Assembly: GCA_035496255.1 (NCBI GenBank)
Contig: DATJEU010000023.1
Location: 1 to 45,882 of the forward strand
From: Gp6-AA40 sp035496255
GTDB taxonomy: Bacteria > Acidobacteriota > Vicinamibacteria > Vicinamibacterales > UBA2999
DNA length: 45,882 nt
Direction: 5' to 3'
In this document: positions 1 to 8,429 of the stretch, piece by piece
How the letters are laid out: each line of letters begins with the position of its first letter
Position numbering within the stretch: the first letter of the stretch is position 1
Program-made: the position numbers and the translations under genes
Notes under the pieces: model-generated
The model's database searches: none
What the model was told of the DNA's origin: nothing
The model's input: only the letters and a program-made list of their open reading frames with translations

Positions 1-306
1 GGCGGCGCGGACTGGCAGATCGTGCGCGCCGACGGCTTCACCGAGCTCGACACGCGCTACACGATCGAGACCGACGCGGGCGCGAAGGTCTACGTGCGGA
101 ATGCCGGCATCCGCCACGCGTCCAAAGCGATCACGGAGAAATTGCTCGCCGGACAGATGGTCGATCCGTCGCAGGTCTACTTCCGCACGGTGCCGGTGTT
201 CGAGACGTCGGCGCCGGAACTGCAGTGGATGACGCGCGCGATCTTCGTCGGCGTCGGCGAACGCCAGCCCTCGGATGTCATCATTCGATTCTGGCGACTC
301 GAGTAA
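1..306 (+). CDS. DUF3237 family protein (5' end missing)
   Basis: The reading frame is already open at base 1 and ends in TAA at 304-306, so only the C-terminal about 101 residues are present. The peptide begins GADWQIVRADGF and carries the DUF3237 pattern: a DWQ..RADG..ELD.RYT segment, the YVRN.GIRH motif, YFRT.P.FET, and a final W.....FVG.GER stretch before the C-terminal strand. DUF3237 proteins are small beta-barrel proteins of unknown biochemical role, often near oxidoreductases. An aldehyde dehydrogenase follows 23 bases downstream on the same strand, so the two are probably cotranscribed. The GTG at 22 is internal, not a start. Family assignment is from remembered consensus; function is unknown. 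Confidence 0.8.
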   Translation, partial: GGADWQIVRADGFTELDTRYTIETDAGAKVYVRNAGIRHASKAITEKLLAGQMVDPSQVYFRTVPVFETSAPELQWMTRAIFVGVGERQPSDVIIRFWRLE

Positions 307-329
307 CACACCACAGGGAGTTTCACGTC

Positions 330-1838
330 ATGACGACCGCAACCAGCACGCCGACATCCACTCCGGTCAGTACCGCGTTGTTCATTGGTGGGCAGCGGCG
401 GGAGACCGCCAGCACGATGGCGATTGCGAATCCGGCCAAACCGGGCGTCATCGTCGGATATGCCGCCTCGGCGACGCCGGACGATGTCCGCGACGCCGTG
501 GCCGCGGCTAAGTCGGCATACCCGAAGTGGGCAGCGCTGACCCCACCGCGGCGCGCGGAACAGATGCTGGCCGCGCTGACGGGCATCGACGGCGCCAACC
601 GCGACGCCGATGCGGAGATCCTGTCGGAGGAGAATGGCAAGATCCGCGTCGAGGCCTGGGTGGATTCGCTCGTGCTGGAGATTCGCTGGAAGCTGGCCCT
701 GAGCCACGCCGGCGAAGTGGACGCGGCGAGGGTTCTGCCGCCGGTCGCAGGCGCGATTCCCGTCGAGACCACCGTCTCGTACCAGCCGCTTGGCGTCGTC
801 TCGATCATCGTGCCCTTCAACTGGCCGATTGCGATCCTCGGCGCCTCGCTGCCGCACGCGCTCCTCGCCGGCAACACGGTCATCGTCAAGCCGCCGCTGA
901 CCGCGCCGCTGGCGACCACGCGGGTGGTGCAGCGCATCGCCGAGCAACTGCCGCCCGGCGTGCTCAACGTCGTCACCGGGCCCGATGCGAACATGGCTGC
1001 GTTGATCCGCAATCCCGACGTCGCGAAGGTGTGTTTCACCGGTTCCGTTGGCGGCGGCAGGAAGATCATGGAGATGGCGTCCGCGAGCCTGACGCGTGTG
1101 ACTCTTGAACTGGGCGGCAATGACGCGGCGGTGATCCTTCAGGACGCGATTCTCGACGACGTCCACCTCGATCGTTTGTTCGCGGCCATCTACGACACCA
1201 CCGGGCAGATCTGCATGAACGCCAAGCGCGTGTATGTGCATCGCTCGCGGATGGACGAAGTGGTGAACGGCCTGTCGGCGCGGCTGCAGAAGGCGAAACT
1301 TGGTTACGGCCTCGACGCCGGCACGACGATGGGCCCGCTGCATTCGCCGGCGCAGAAGCAGTTCGTCGAAGCGCTGATCCAGGAAGCGAAGGACGCGGGT
1401 GCACGCGTGCTGGAGTTCGGGGAACTGCCTGGCGGCGACATGAGCGGCGGCAACTTCGTGCGTCCGGCCATCGTGATCGATCCCGACCCGACGCTGCGGG
1501 TCGTCACCGAGGAGCAGTTCGGGCCGGTGATCCCGCTGCTGCCGTTCGACAGCGAAGAGGACGCCGTCAGGGCGGCGAACGATTCATGGGCCGGGCTCGC
1601 CGGCTCGGTATGGACCGCCGATGCGGCGGCGGCCGACCGCGTCGGCAACCAGTTGGTGTGCGGCTACGTGTGGGTGAACGACCATGGGGCCACACGCCTC
1701 GACCTGCGGGCGCCGTTCGGCGGCATGAAGGCGTCGGGGATCGGTCGCGAGCAGGGAATCGAGGGGATCCGCGCGTTTCAGGACACGCGCGCCATCGCGC
1801 ACCTCGACGCCGCGACGCTGGCGACGCTGCAGCATTGA
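330..1838 (+). CDS. NAD(P)-dependent aldehyde dehydrogenase
   Basis: The 502-residue protein should oxidise an aldehyde to the acid with NAD(P)+ in the cytoplasm. The Rossmann region carries PFNWP (as in the family's PWNxP), the AGNTVIVKP cofactor segment and FTGSVGGG. Catalytic residues are visible: Glu260 in LELGGND and the nucleophile Cys295 in TGQICMNAKR. The C-terminal PFGGMKASGIGRE motif is intact. ATG 330 is preferred over GTG 225 because AGGGAG sits at 315-320 and the family begins near this point; the longer form would also overlap the preceding gene. It probably forms an operon with the upstream DUF3237 gene. The substrate cannot be read from sequence. Confidence 0.93.
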   Translation: MTTATSTPTSTPVSTALFIGGQRRETASTMAIANPAKPGVIVGYAASATPDDVRDAVAAAKSAYPKWAALTPPRRAEQMLAALTGIDGANRDADAEILSEENGKIRVEAWVDSLVLEIRWKLALSHAGEVDAARVLPPVAGAIPVETTVSYQPLGVVSIIVPFNWPIAILGASLPHALLAGNTVIVKPPLTAPLATTRVVQRIAEQLPPGVLNVVTGPDANMAALIRNPDVAKVCFTGSVGGGRKIMEMASASLTRVTLELGGNDAAVILQDAILDDVHLDRLFAAIYDTTGQICMNAKRVYVHRSRMDEVVNGLSARLQKAKLGYGLDAGTTMGPLHSPAQKQFVEALIQEAKDAGARVLEFGELPGGDMSGGNFVRPAIVIDPDPTLRVVTEEQFGPVIPLLPFDSEEDAVRAANDSWAGLAGSVWTADAAAADRVGNQLVCGYVWVNDHGATRLDLRAPFGGMKASGIGREQGIEGIRAFQDTRAIAHLDAATLATLQH

Positions 1839-1850
1839 ACTGAGCCCCTG

Positions 1851-2036
1851 TTCACGCTTCTCCGTTCTCGGTTCCATGTTCGTGTTCGGGGTTCGGGTTC
1901 GGGTGGGTTCGGGTAGGTTCGGGTTCCGGTTCGGGTTCGGCTCTGGCGTCCGCGTGTCCGGATGAACTCCGACGCTCGGAGCAACATCCGAACCTGAACA
2001 CGAACCGAGAACGAAGAACAAAGAAGCGCGGAACAT
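1851..2036. repeat. Inverted pair of degenerate GGTTCGG heptamer arrays
   Basis: From 1861 to 1940 the plus strand is dominated by degenerate copies of GGTTCGG. From 1985 to 2036 the same words appear in the opposite orientation (GAACCTGAACACGAACCGAG). Reverse-complemented, the right arm contains TTCTCGGTTCGTGTTCAGG, closely matching the left arm's TTCTCGGTTCCATGTTCG. Outer ends share GCTTCT. The same architecture recurs at 25267-25798. Confidence 0.8.
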
Positions 2037-2129
2037 CTGATGGTGGCTTCTGTCGTCACCACCAGCGCCGGGCGACTGTCGAGGCGATTAACCCGAGACC
2101 AACGAGGCCAGGCACCGGCCAGACAGTGA

Positions 2130-2309
2130 TTAGACCTTTCGTTCACCCCGCGTCAGCCTGCCGGACCATCGAACGCCGCAGCCACACCTGACGCTGCCCC
2201 GGACTTCTTCACCGCCCTGCAGGAACAACTGGGACTGAAGCTGGTGTCTACCTCGTCGCAGGTGGAGGTGCTCGTGATCGATCACATCGAGCGGTCCACT
2301 GAGAACTAG
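2130..2309 (+). pseudogene. Relic: C-terminal tail of a DUF3738/TIGR03435 protein
   Basis: This stretch is open in one frame from after a TGA at 2127 to TAG at 2307 and has no start codon of its own. It reads FFTALQEQLGLKLVSTSSQ then VEVLVIDHIERSTEN-stop. This is the hallmark C-terminus of DUF3738 proteins: the complete member at 37256-38089 ends IFTALREQLGLTLEPSE then LLPVLVVDRIVPPAEN. The rest of the family (about 200 residues) is absent upstream, so this is the last piece of a deleted gene. It lies between the heptamer arrays and the TonB-type receptor gene. Confidence 0.8.
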
Positions 2310-2745
2310 GGATGTGTAGACACTGAAGCCCTGGTTAACCGCGCGCCTTGTGGGCCGTAACAACCCACATGCCCGATCTCGCGGCGGTCCTCCTGCTTCG
2401 CTCGCCCTCAGCATCGAGCGGTTCGTTTCCGGCACACGACCGCGCTAGTGCTTCCCACGCGTTTGTCGCGTCCTGCCGCTGATCGTGTATTCGCCGTTGC
2501 TAACCACTGTGTCGCTGAACACGTCCTAGTGTTCTGCGAATCGTCGACTCGTCCGAGTGTTCGCACCCAACGGAGGCCGGTTCCGCTGTTCCGAGTCTTA
2601 TGGCACGTCAGACGCGGGAACATTAGCTGAATTTGCGCGTCTAACGTGTCCATCGTCGCGTTGAGCGCGACGCGGAATCCCACCATCCGGTCTTCGTCGA
2701 GCCCCAGGTCAATCACGGGAGGGTCCCGTTTTTATTGGAGTCAAC
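2310..2745. other. Non-coding stretch before the receptor gene
   Basis: I see no convincing gene here. Short open frames on both strands lack family-like patterns and ribosome-binding sites. The last 30 bases hold the receptor gene's leader, with TTGGAG at 2734-2739 as its ribosome-binding site. Confidence 0.6.
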
Positions 2746-5343
2746 ATGCAGTCTTTTCTGATCCGGGCTGCCATCGCAGTGATCCTCTTCGCGCCGCTGC
2801 TCGCACCCACCTCTGCACGCGCGCAAGCGCCCCGCGATGCCCGGGTGCAGGTCACCGTCGTCGATCAGACAGGCGGCATGGTGCCTGGCGCCACGGTTCG
2901 GCTCACCGGCCTCGAGACGGCCACGCAGGCGCAGACCATCGCACCCGGTACGACCGCCGAGAACGGGATCGCCACGCTCGAAAAGATCACGCCCGGGCGT
3001 TACAGCATCACCGCGGAGTTTCCTGGCTTCGACCCCGGCATCCTCAGCGATGTCCGCGTCCGCGCCGGTGACAGCCGGCACGTCGTCGTGCTGACGCTGG
3101 CAAAGGTGGAACAGTCGGTGACCGTGGGTCGCAACACCGCGGAAGTGGCGGCTGACCGTCGCAACTCGGAATTCGGCAACACGGTTGCGCAGGAACAGAT
3201 CGATGCGCTGGCCGACGACCCGGACGAGTTGCAGCGGCAACTGCAGGAGCTCGGCGGTCCGGAGGCGATCGTGCGCGTCGACAGCTTCGAAGGACAGATG
3301 CTGCCGCCGAAGGCGCAAATCAAGTCGATTCACGTCGTCCGCGATCAGTTCGCCGCGGAGTCGGCCAACCCCGGATCGACGTTCGTCGACGTGATCACCC
3401 AGCCGGGCATCGGCCCGGTCCGCGGCGGCCTCAACTTTACGTTCCGCGACGACGTGATGATGGCCCGCAGTCCGCTGGTGGCGCGGAAAGGCCCGGAGCA
3501 GTCGCGCAGCTTCAGCGGCAACATCGGCGGCGCGCTCCTGAAGGACCGCTCCAGCTTCTCGGCCACGATGAACGGCATCAGCCAGTACACGACGCCGTTA
3601 CTCAACGTGGCGCGGCCAGACGGGCAGCAGTCGATCGCCCTTGGCGTCCAGCGGCCGGAGACCCGCTACGACCTGAGCGTGATGGTCGATAACAACATCA
3701 CGCGCAACCAGGTGCTGCGGGTGATGTTCGCGCAGAATCGCGTGGCGATTGAAAACCTCGGCATCGGTGCGTACGACGAGCTCGATCGCGGCTACGGCGG
3801 CCGGCAAATCCAGAACATCGTGCGGGTGCAGCAGGCCGGGCCGCTCGGCCGTCGCGCCTTCCTGAACTCGCGGGTCGCATTCAGTCAGCTGGATCTGGAC
3901 ATCCATTCCGACACGGAAGCGCAGACCATTCGCGTCCTCGACAGCTTCACCAGCGGCGGCGCGCAGCAGCGTCAGGACATGCGGTACGACTGGCTGCAGA
4001 TGATGGCGGACGTGGACTACGTGCGCGGCGTGCACTCGTTCAGGCTGGGCAACGATCTCTGGTTCCAGCACGTGCGCGACGTTCAGGAGAGCAACTACCT
4101 TGGAACGTATACGTTCAGCAATCTCGCGGACTTCGAAGCAGGCCGGCCGTCGATCTACAGCCAGGTCGTCGGCGATCCACGCGTCACCTTCCTCAGTATC
4201 CGGACCGGAATGTACGTCCAGGACGACATCAAGCTGAAAGGGCTGACCCTGAGCCCTGGCGTCCGCTATTCGGTGCAGAACCTCGTGAAGGATCGCACGG
4301 CATTCGAACCACGCTTCGGTTTCACCTGGTCGCCACGTACCAACGGCGGGACCGTGCTGCGTGGCAGCATCGGCTGGTTCCATGGCTATATTCCGGAACA
4401 GCTGTATGAGCAGACACTGCGGATCGATGGAAAGCGTCAGCGTGAATACATCATCAGCAACCCATCGTATCCGGACGCGGGCGATCTGTCCGCGCAGCCG
4501 CCCTCGGCCGTGAACCGGTATCTGCTGGGCGACGACTTCCATCTGCAGCAGAACTTCCGCTGGAGTGCCGGCATCGATCAGGTGCTGTCGCCGCGCGTCC
4601 GGTTCAACGTCCTCTACAACTGGATCCATCTCCAGGAGCAGCCGCGTGGGCTCAACCTGAACCCGATCGTCAACGGCGTCAGGCTCGATCCGAACTACGG
4701 GAACGTCATCGCGAGCGTCACCGACGCCGAGATCAAGCGGCACGAAGTGGTGATCAACTCGACGATCGCCCTCGCGGCGCCGTCGCCCGCCCTCAATCAG
4801 CCGCGCTTCAACTGGCGCCGCATGAACGTGCAGGCGGGCTACACGTTCGTTCGCCCCGACAACAACAGCGACGGCTGGTTCGCCGTGCCTCCCACCGGCA
4901 ACGTGAACGACGACTGGGGTCCGGGTCCGGCCGACTCGCCGTATCGCGTCAATATCGTCGCCACCGGTACGCAGTTGCGCAACCTGACGACGGTGCTGAC
5001 GTGGAATGCGACGGCGGGACAGGTCTACACGGAGACCACCGGCTTCGACGACAACGGCGACGGCATCGTCAACGACCGTCGCCCCGGCGTGGGTCTGCGT
5101 TCGTTACGCGGGGATGGACAGTTCACGATGAATGCGCGGGTGACCTACGCGTTCGTCCTTCGCAGCGGCCCTGCTGGCGCGCAGCCGCGTTACCGGCTGA
5201 ATCTCTTCACCAACGTGACCAACCTCACGAACCACCGGAACTATGGCGGCTACAGCGGCGTGATCCCGTCCAGGTTTTATCAGCAGCCGACATACGTGCA
5301 GAACCCGCGGCGCGCCGAAGTGGGAATGAACATCACGTTCTAA
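2746..5343 (+). CDS. Oar-like TonB-dependent outer membrane receptor
   Basis: This 865-residue protein begins with a clear signal peptide (basic MQSFLIR, hydrophobic core, ARA cleavage near residue 26). Residues about 30-115 form a carboxypeptidase-regulatory-like beta domain (VTVVDQTGGMVPGATVRLTG). A plug-like region follows at about 140-225 (DALADDPDELQRQL...GPEAIVRVD, PPKAQIKSI). The remainder alternates aromatic/polar strands typical of a 22-strand barrel and ends in phenylalanine (MNITF), as outer-membrane porins do. Such proteins import large substrates using TonB energy, or in Oar relatives act in secretion; the substrate is not predictable. TTGGAG lies 6 bases before the ATG. No SusD partner is adjacent. 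It converges with the DUF3738 gene 5 bases downstream. Confidence 0.88.
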   Translation: MQSFLIRAAIAVILFAPLLAPTSARAQAPRDARVQVTVVDQTGGMVPGATVRLTGLETATQAQTIAPGTTAENGIATLEKITPGRYSITAEFPGFDPGILSDVRVRAGDSRHVVVLTLAKVEQSVTVGRNTAEVAADRRNSEFGNTVAQEQIDALADDPDELQRQLQELGGPEAIVRVDSFEGQMLPPKAQIKSIHVVRDQFAAESANPGSTFVDVITQPGIGPVRGGLNFTFRDDVMMARSPLVARKGPEQSRSFSGNIGGALLKDRSSFSATMNGISQYTTPLLNVARPDGQQSIALGVQRPETRYDLSVMVDNNITRNQVLRVMFAQNRVAIENLGIGAYDELDRGYGGRQIQNIVRVQQAGPLGRRAFLNSRVAFSQLDLDIHSDTEAQTIRVLDSFTSGGAQQRQDMRYDWLQMMADVDYVRGVHSFRLGNDLWFQHVRDVQESNYLGTYTFSNLADFEAGRPSIYSQVVGDPRVTFLSIRTGMYVQDDIKLKGLTLSPGVRYSVQNLVKDRTAFEPRFGFTWSPRTNGGTVLRGSIGWFHGYIPEQLYEQTLRIDGKRQREYIISNPSYPDAGDLSAQPPSAVNRYLLGDDFHLQQNFRWSAGIDQVLSPRVRFNVLYNWIHLQEQPRGLNLNPIVNGVRLDPNYGNVIASVTDAEIKRHEVVINSTIALAAPSPALNQPRFNWRRMNVQAGYTFVRPDNNSDGWFAVPPTGNVNDDWGPGPADSPYRVNIVATGTQLRNLTTVLTWNATAGQVYTETTGFDDNGDGIVNDRRPGVGLRSLRGDGQFTMNARVTYAFVLRSGPAGAQPRYRLNLFTNVTNLTNHRNYGGYSGVIPSRFYQQPTYVQNPRRAEVGMNITF

Positions 5344-5348
5344 GGGTG

Positions 5349-5969
5349 TCAGTTGTCCGTCGGCATCCGGTCGACGCTGTCGATGACCAGCACTTCCAGC
5401 GGGAGCTTGCGCCCCTCGAGCGAAATCCCGAGCGTCTTCAGGGCGTCTGGTACTGCGGCGCCCGACGCCGTGTCGAGCAGCCGCAGCGCGGGAGCGGGCA
5501 GTGACACGCCCGCATTGACCGCGGATCGAATCATTGCGGCCTGGAAGTCTTCAGGCATCAGGTCGAGCGTGATGTTGAAGCGGCCTGTCTTCTTGCTCTG
5601 ATCGACGACCGGCCGATCGACGAACCGCTCGACCACGCCGGCGAGCTGCGCGAACGTCACCTTCGTGACGTCCTTCGCCTGCTGGTCCTCGGGGATGGTC
5701 GCGGTGATCTCGAATCGGGCGCTGCTGATCCACTCGGGCGCGATGATCTGATAGACGCGCACGCCGAATCCCATGCCGATGTAGTCCTTCAGCGAGAGAT
5801 AGCTGAATCGCGCCTGGTGCTCGGTGATGCGGAGGCCTACCGGCGTGCCGGGCGGGGGAGTCTCCGCCGGCGACGGCTTGATTGACGCCACGTCGAAATG
5901 TGGCGGCTCCTGCGCGGCGATCGGTGAGACGACGGTGACACAGACGACGAACGCGGCGATCGGACGCAT
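5349..5969 (-). CDS. DUF3738/TIGR03435 family secreted protein, internally shortened
   Basis: The 206-residue product has a signal peptide (MRPIAAFVVCVTVVSPIAAQ) followed by the family's FDVASIKPS opening, the LKDYIGMGFGV..YQI..PEW segment and the VERFVDRPVVDQ..KTGRFNITLDL block. It ends with the LEVLVIDSVDRMPTDN tail. The usual stretch of 60 or more residues around 'MLxDRFxLxxHxExRxxxxYAL' is missing: IPEDQQAKDV runs straight into TFAQLAGVVERF. The complete relative at 37256-38089 retains that part (MLEDRFRLVAHLEDRKHETY). The frame is intact, so this looks like an in-frame deletion. Function of the family is unknown; it is exported and common in soil Acidobacteria. No Shine-Dalgarno precedes the ATG; a TAGGAT hexamer lies 14 bases upstream. 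Confidence 0.82.
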   Translation of the reverse strand: MRPIAAFVVCVTVVSPIAAQEPPHFDVASIKPSPAETPPPGTPVGLRITEHQARFSYLSLKDYIGMGFGVRVYQIIAPEWISSARFEITATIPEDQQAKDVTKVTFAQLAGVVERFVDRPVVDQSKKTGRFNITLDLMPEDFQAAMIRSAVNAGVSLPAPALRLLDTASGAAVPDALKTLGISLEGRKLPLEVLVIDSVDRMPTDN

Positions 5970-6074
5970 CAGGGGAGTCTCAGATCCTAGGGGAGTCCGC
6001 CGGTTTGTTTCGTGCCGACGTGCCCGGCAGGGAGGGGCGTCACAGGCAGCACGTATTCGCGTGCCACCGACGAG

Positions 6075-6103
6075 TTCGGTCCGTTGCCGCCATGCCGTAG
6101 GAT
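6075..6103 (+). promoter_or_regulatory. Possible promoter of bpt with very short leader
   Basis: TTCGGT at 6075-6080 and TAGGAT at 6098-6103 are 17 bases apart. The ATG at 6113 starts 9 bases after the -10 element, leaving almost no leader. Confidence 0.35.
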
Positions 6104-6112
6104 TGATTGGTC

Positions 6113-6850
6113 ATGGCACTCGTTCCGCCGCTCGGTGGACACGATCCGGGAACCGCCGAATTGCGGACGACGTTCGTGTCGGGACCGTCAGCCTGCGACT
6201 ACCTGCCGGATCACACCGCGCGCACGCGCTACGAGCTGGCCTTCGACCTGACCGCCCCGGAATTTCTCCAGGCGCTCCAGGGCGGCTGGCGCCGCTTCGG
6301 GCCGGTGATGTTCAAGCCCGAATGTTCATCCTGCTCGATGTGCCGCTCGCTGCGCGTGCCGGTCGCTGGCTTTCGACCGACCGCGAGTCAGCGGCGTGCC
6401 TGGAACCGGAACCGCCGTGACCTCACGCTGCACATCACCGAACCGGCGACGTCGGCGGAGCGCGTCGATCTGTTCCAGCGATTCCACGATCACGGCGCGC
6501 GCACCAAGCAGTGGCCGCCGCGCGACACCGCCGATCTGCGGTTGTTCACCTCGAATCCATTCGAGACCGAGGAGTGGGATTACCGTGTGGGTGACCGGTT
6601 GGTCGGCGTTGGCTATGTCGACGTTCTATCCTCGGCGCTCTCGGCAATCTACTTCTGTCACGATCCCGACGAGCATCGCCGCGGGCTCGGCACGTTCAAC
6701 ATCCTGACGATGATCGAGGCAGCGAGGGAGCGGGGCCTGTCGCACGTCTATCTCGGGTACTACGTCGAGGGCTGCCGCTCGCTGGAATACAAAGCTCGTT
6801 TCAAGCCGAACGAGATTCTCACGAGCGGAGCGTGGGAGCGCTTCCGCTGA
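6113..6850 (+). CDS. bpt: Aspartate/glutamate leucyl- (arginyl-) tRNA-protein transferase
   Basis: The enzyme transfers leucine (Bpt) or arginine (Ate1) from tRNA to protein N-termini starting with Asp or Glu, marking them for Clp-type degradation. The 245-residue product shows the N-terminal cysteine motif (KPECSSCSMCRSLRVPV, Cys71, Cys74, Cys77, plus Cys28). It also has the RRAWNRNRRDL stretch and the C-terminal acyltransferase-fold part: WDYRVGDRLVGVGYVD, AIYFCHDP, RGLGTFNI, LGYYVEGCRSLEYKARFKP. Length and motif order match bacterial Bpt. ATG 6113 is chosen over TTG 6107 because it is the stronger codon and sits 9 bases after a -10-like hexamer. It stands alone; neighbours are unrelated. 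Confidence 0.93.
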   Translation: MALVPPLGGHDPGTAELRTTFVSGPSACDYLPDHTARTRYELAFDLTAPEFLQALQGGWRRFGPVMFKPECSSCSMCRSLRVPVAGFRPTASQRRAWNRNRRDLTLHITEPATSAERVDLFQRFHDHGARTKQWPPRDTADLRLFTSNPFETEEWDYRVGDRLVGVGYVDVLSSALSAIYFCHDPDEHRRGLGTFNILTMIEAARERGLSHVYLGYYVEGCRSLEYKARFKPNEILTSGAWERFR

Positions 6851-6861
6851 TGGTTCTTGGG

Positions 6862-6945
6862 CGAGTCTGAAGACCCCGCTACGCCTGCCGGCCTGAAGAC
6901 CCGCCCTGCACCTGCGGGGCGGACCTCATGGTCTGCCTGCGATAT
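6862..6945. repeat. Degenerate hairpin repeats after bpt
   Basis: Overlapping imperfect copies of a GCGGGTCTGAAGACCCGC-like hairpin occur here (GAGTCTGAAGACCCCGC, CTGAAGACCCGCCCTGC, GGGGCGGACC). Cleaner members of the same type lie at 16874-16897 and 19218-19241. The position just after bpt would suit transcription termination. Confidence 0.5.
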
Positions 6946-7012
6946 GTGACTCCCACCGGCAGCTCATTGGTATGCCGTCGCCGGCCGCGCGCATGATCGA
7001 GGCGGAGGCGAT

Positions 7013-7198
7013 ATGCCGGAGAACGTCAAGAAGGAACCCGGTCATCCCGACGTCGAGCACCGACAGCGCGGTGACATTCGACAACAGCAGCCCAGTCCAA
7101 AGACGGAACAGGATCGCACGCCTGAAACGCCGGCGCCGCAGGACGATGGGCCGCCGGCGAACCGCAATCCGAGCAGTCCGTGGCTTGGGGGTGGATAA
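7013..7198 (+). CDS. Small hydrophilic Pro/Gln-rich protein, hypothetical
   Basis: This frame encodes 61 residues, rich in Pro, Gln, Asp and Arg and without a hydrophobic segment, ending PSSPWLGGG. A good GGAGG at 7004-7008 lies 4-5 bases before the ATG, the main reason for listing it. Composition suggests a disordered cytoplasmic peptide. I do not recognise a family. It precedes the WXXGXW-repeat gene by 169 bases on the same strand. It could be a chance open frame. Confidence 0.35.
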   Translation: MPENVKKEPGHPDVEHRQRGDIRQQQPSPKTEQDRTPETPAPQDDGPPANRNPSSPWLGGG

Positions 7199-7367
7199 GG
7201 AGAATGCAGCATTCCCAACGCCTCCTGAGGTGGACAGGGCACACGGCCGAGTGTGCTCGTCGGGCGACAGTCCATCGCCGCGGCGGCTCGATTTATTCCG
7301 AAAAAGTGCCCCAGCACAGGTGGCAGCCTGTTTTGCATTGCGCCGTCGTCGAGAGAGGGAGGTTTCG

Positions 7368-7721
7368 ATGATGGGGGGACGAGTCGTTCGTGTCATCGCG
7401 ACGGCCTGCGCGGTGCTGCTGCTGACGGCCGCGGCGGCCAGCGCCAAACCAAATAAACATAGGCGCGTCGAGCACGCGCGGGTCGAACACGCGCGGGTCT
7501 ACGTACAGGTTGGTCCGCCGGCACCGCGGTTCGAGCGTCGCGTCATCGCACCGCGGCCGAATCTGGTCTGGGTCGAGGGGTACTACCGGCGTCACGGCAA
7601 CCGCTATGAGTGGGTGCCCGGCTACTGGATTGAGCCGCCCCGTCCACGCGCGGTGTGGGTACCGGGCCGGTGGGAGCGTGAGCCGCGCGGCTGGTTCTTC
7701 AGCGCCGGCTTCTGGCGGTAG
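7368..7721 (+). CDS. Secreted WXXGXW-repeat protein
   Basis: The 117-residue product starts MMGGRVVRVIATACAV, continues with a hydrophobic stretch ending SASA (signal peptide), then a short basic duplication (VEHARVEHARVY). The mature part carries repeated WxxGxW/Y units: WVEGYY, WVPGYW and WVPGRW, with a C-terminal GWFFSAGFWR. This matches the BcpO-related WXXGXW (YXWGXW) repeat family, small periplasmic or surface proteins of unknown role. GGAGG at 7358-7362 fits the ATG at 7368; ATG 7371 is equally possible. A perfect hairpin follows the stop. Confidence 0.78.
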   Translation: MMGGRVVRVIATACAVLLLTAAAASAKPNKHRRVEHARVEHARVYVQVGPPAPRFERRVIAPRPNLVWVEGYYRRHGNRYEWVPGYWIEPPRPRAVWVPGRWEREPRGWFFSAGFWR

Positions 7722-7733
7722 GACGTCTTGTGC

Positions 7734-7763
7734 GTGGCGCGGACCTGGTCAGGTCCGCGCCAC
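7734..7763. terminator. Perfect 13-bp hairpin between convergent genes
   Basis: GTGGCGCGGACCT, loop GGTC, then AGGTCCGCGCCAC: a 13-bp perfect stem with a 4-base loop, placed between two genes that converge. No T-run follows, so it would work as a structured bidirectional stop or barrier. It is one of three copies of this hairpin family (others at 10371 and 25652). Confidence 0.6.
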
Positions 7764-7770
7764 CCGACCG

Positions 7771-8343
7771 TCAGAAGGCGCAGTTTCTTCCGAGCGACTT
7801 CACCGACATCGCCATCAACTGCGACGTCGCGCCGCGCGGCACTTCTGCCTTCGTCTGACTCTTCACATTCGAATCGGGCGCATCCTCGCGATCGACGTGG
7901 GTGTTCTCCTTGATCTTCACGTCGGCCGTCTTGTCGCCGCCTTTCCGCGCGTCGATCATGACCGCGGTGAGCTCCACCTGCTGACCGGCATGCGCCGCAA
8001 GGTCCACGCCTTCGTGCGGCGTCACGAGGTACGAGGAACCGGAGGTGGCCACTTTGTGATCGCCCTTCTCGACCTTCGTTGACCCGTTCGACTCGACCTT
8101 GGTCTTGTCGCCGTCAACGTCGGTTTTCACCGTGTTCTTCGCGGTGAGTTCCTTGCCCGAGGCCGTCGTGTCGCCGAGCAGCATGAAGTTGCCGCCCTGC
8201 GTCCGCTGCAGGCATCCCTGGATCGTGACCGCCTTCGCATCATCGCCCTTGACCTGCGTCTTCGACTTGACCGTGCTGTCCTGGGCGGCGGCTGTGCCGC
8301 CGAGTGCGAACGCGAACGCGCAAGCCCAAATGATTCGCCTCAT
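7771..8343 (-). CDS. Hypothetical secreted protein
   Basis: The protein has 190 residues with a signal peptide (MRRIIWACAFAFALGGTAAAQ). The mature part is polar and lysine/threonine/aspartate rich. It has two short recognisable strand-rich segments, VTIQGCLQRTQGGNFMLLGD and SSYLVTPHEGVDLAAHAGQQ followed by VELTAVMID. These resemble small OB-fold-like secreted proteins seen in soil Acidobacteria, but I cannot name a family with certainty. Two cysteines (in QGCLQ and near the end, GRNCAF) might pair. GAGGGAGG lies about 7 bases upstream of the ATG. It is divergent from murI. Confidence 0.72.
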   Translation of the reverse strand: MRRIIWACAFAFALGGTAAAQDSTVKSKTQVKGDDAKAVTIQGCLQRTQGGNFMLLGDTTASGKELTAKNTVKTDVDGDKTKVESNGSTKVEKGDHKVATSGSSYLVTPHEGVDLAAHAGQQVELTAVMIDARKGGDKTADVKIKENTHVDREDAPDSNVKSQTKAEVPRGATSQLMAMSVKSLGRNCAF

Positions 8344-8429
8344 GTATGCCTCCCTCGCTTCAGCCGTATCTGTGCAGAAGACATTCCGAACGCTGGAATG
8401 AAGCTCGTCGGACAAGGTAAGTTGTCGAG

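Noticed and set aside
177..1343. Long open frame on the minus strand across the aldehyde dehydrogenase gene.
   Set aside because: It is a high-GC shadow: Arg/His-rich, no family motifs, and fully overlaps a well-supported gene.
2039..2126. Minus-strand peptide VWPVPGLVGLGLIASTVARRWW before a stop, resembling a PEP-CTERM sorting tail.
   Set aside because: The open stretch is only about 27 codons between stops, lacks the Glu of the PEP motif and has no preceding gene; it is most likely chance.
2408..2716. Minus-strand 102-codon frame in the gap before the receptor gene.
   Set aside because: No ribosome-binding site, no recognisable pattern, and codon composition unlike the surrounding genes.
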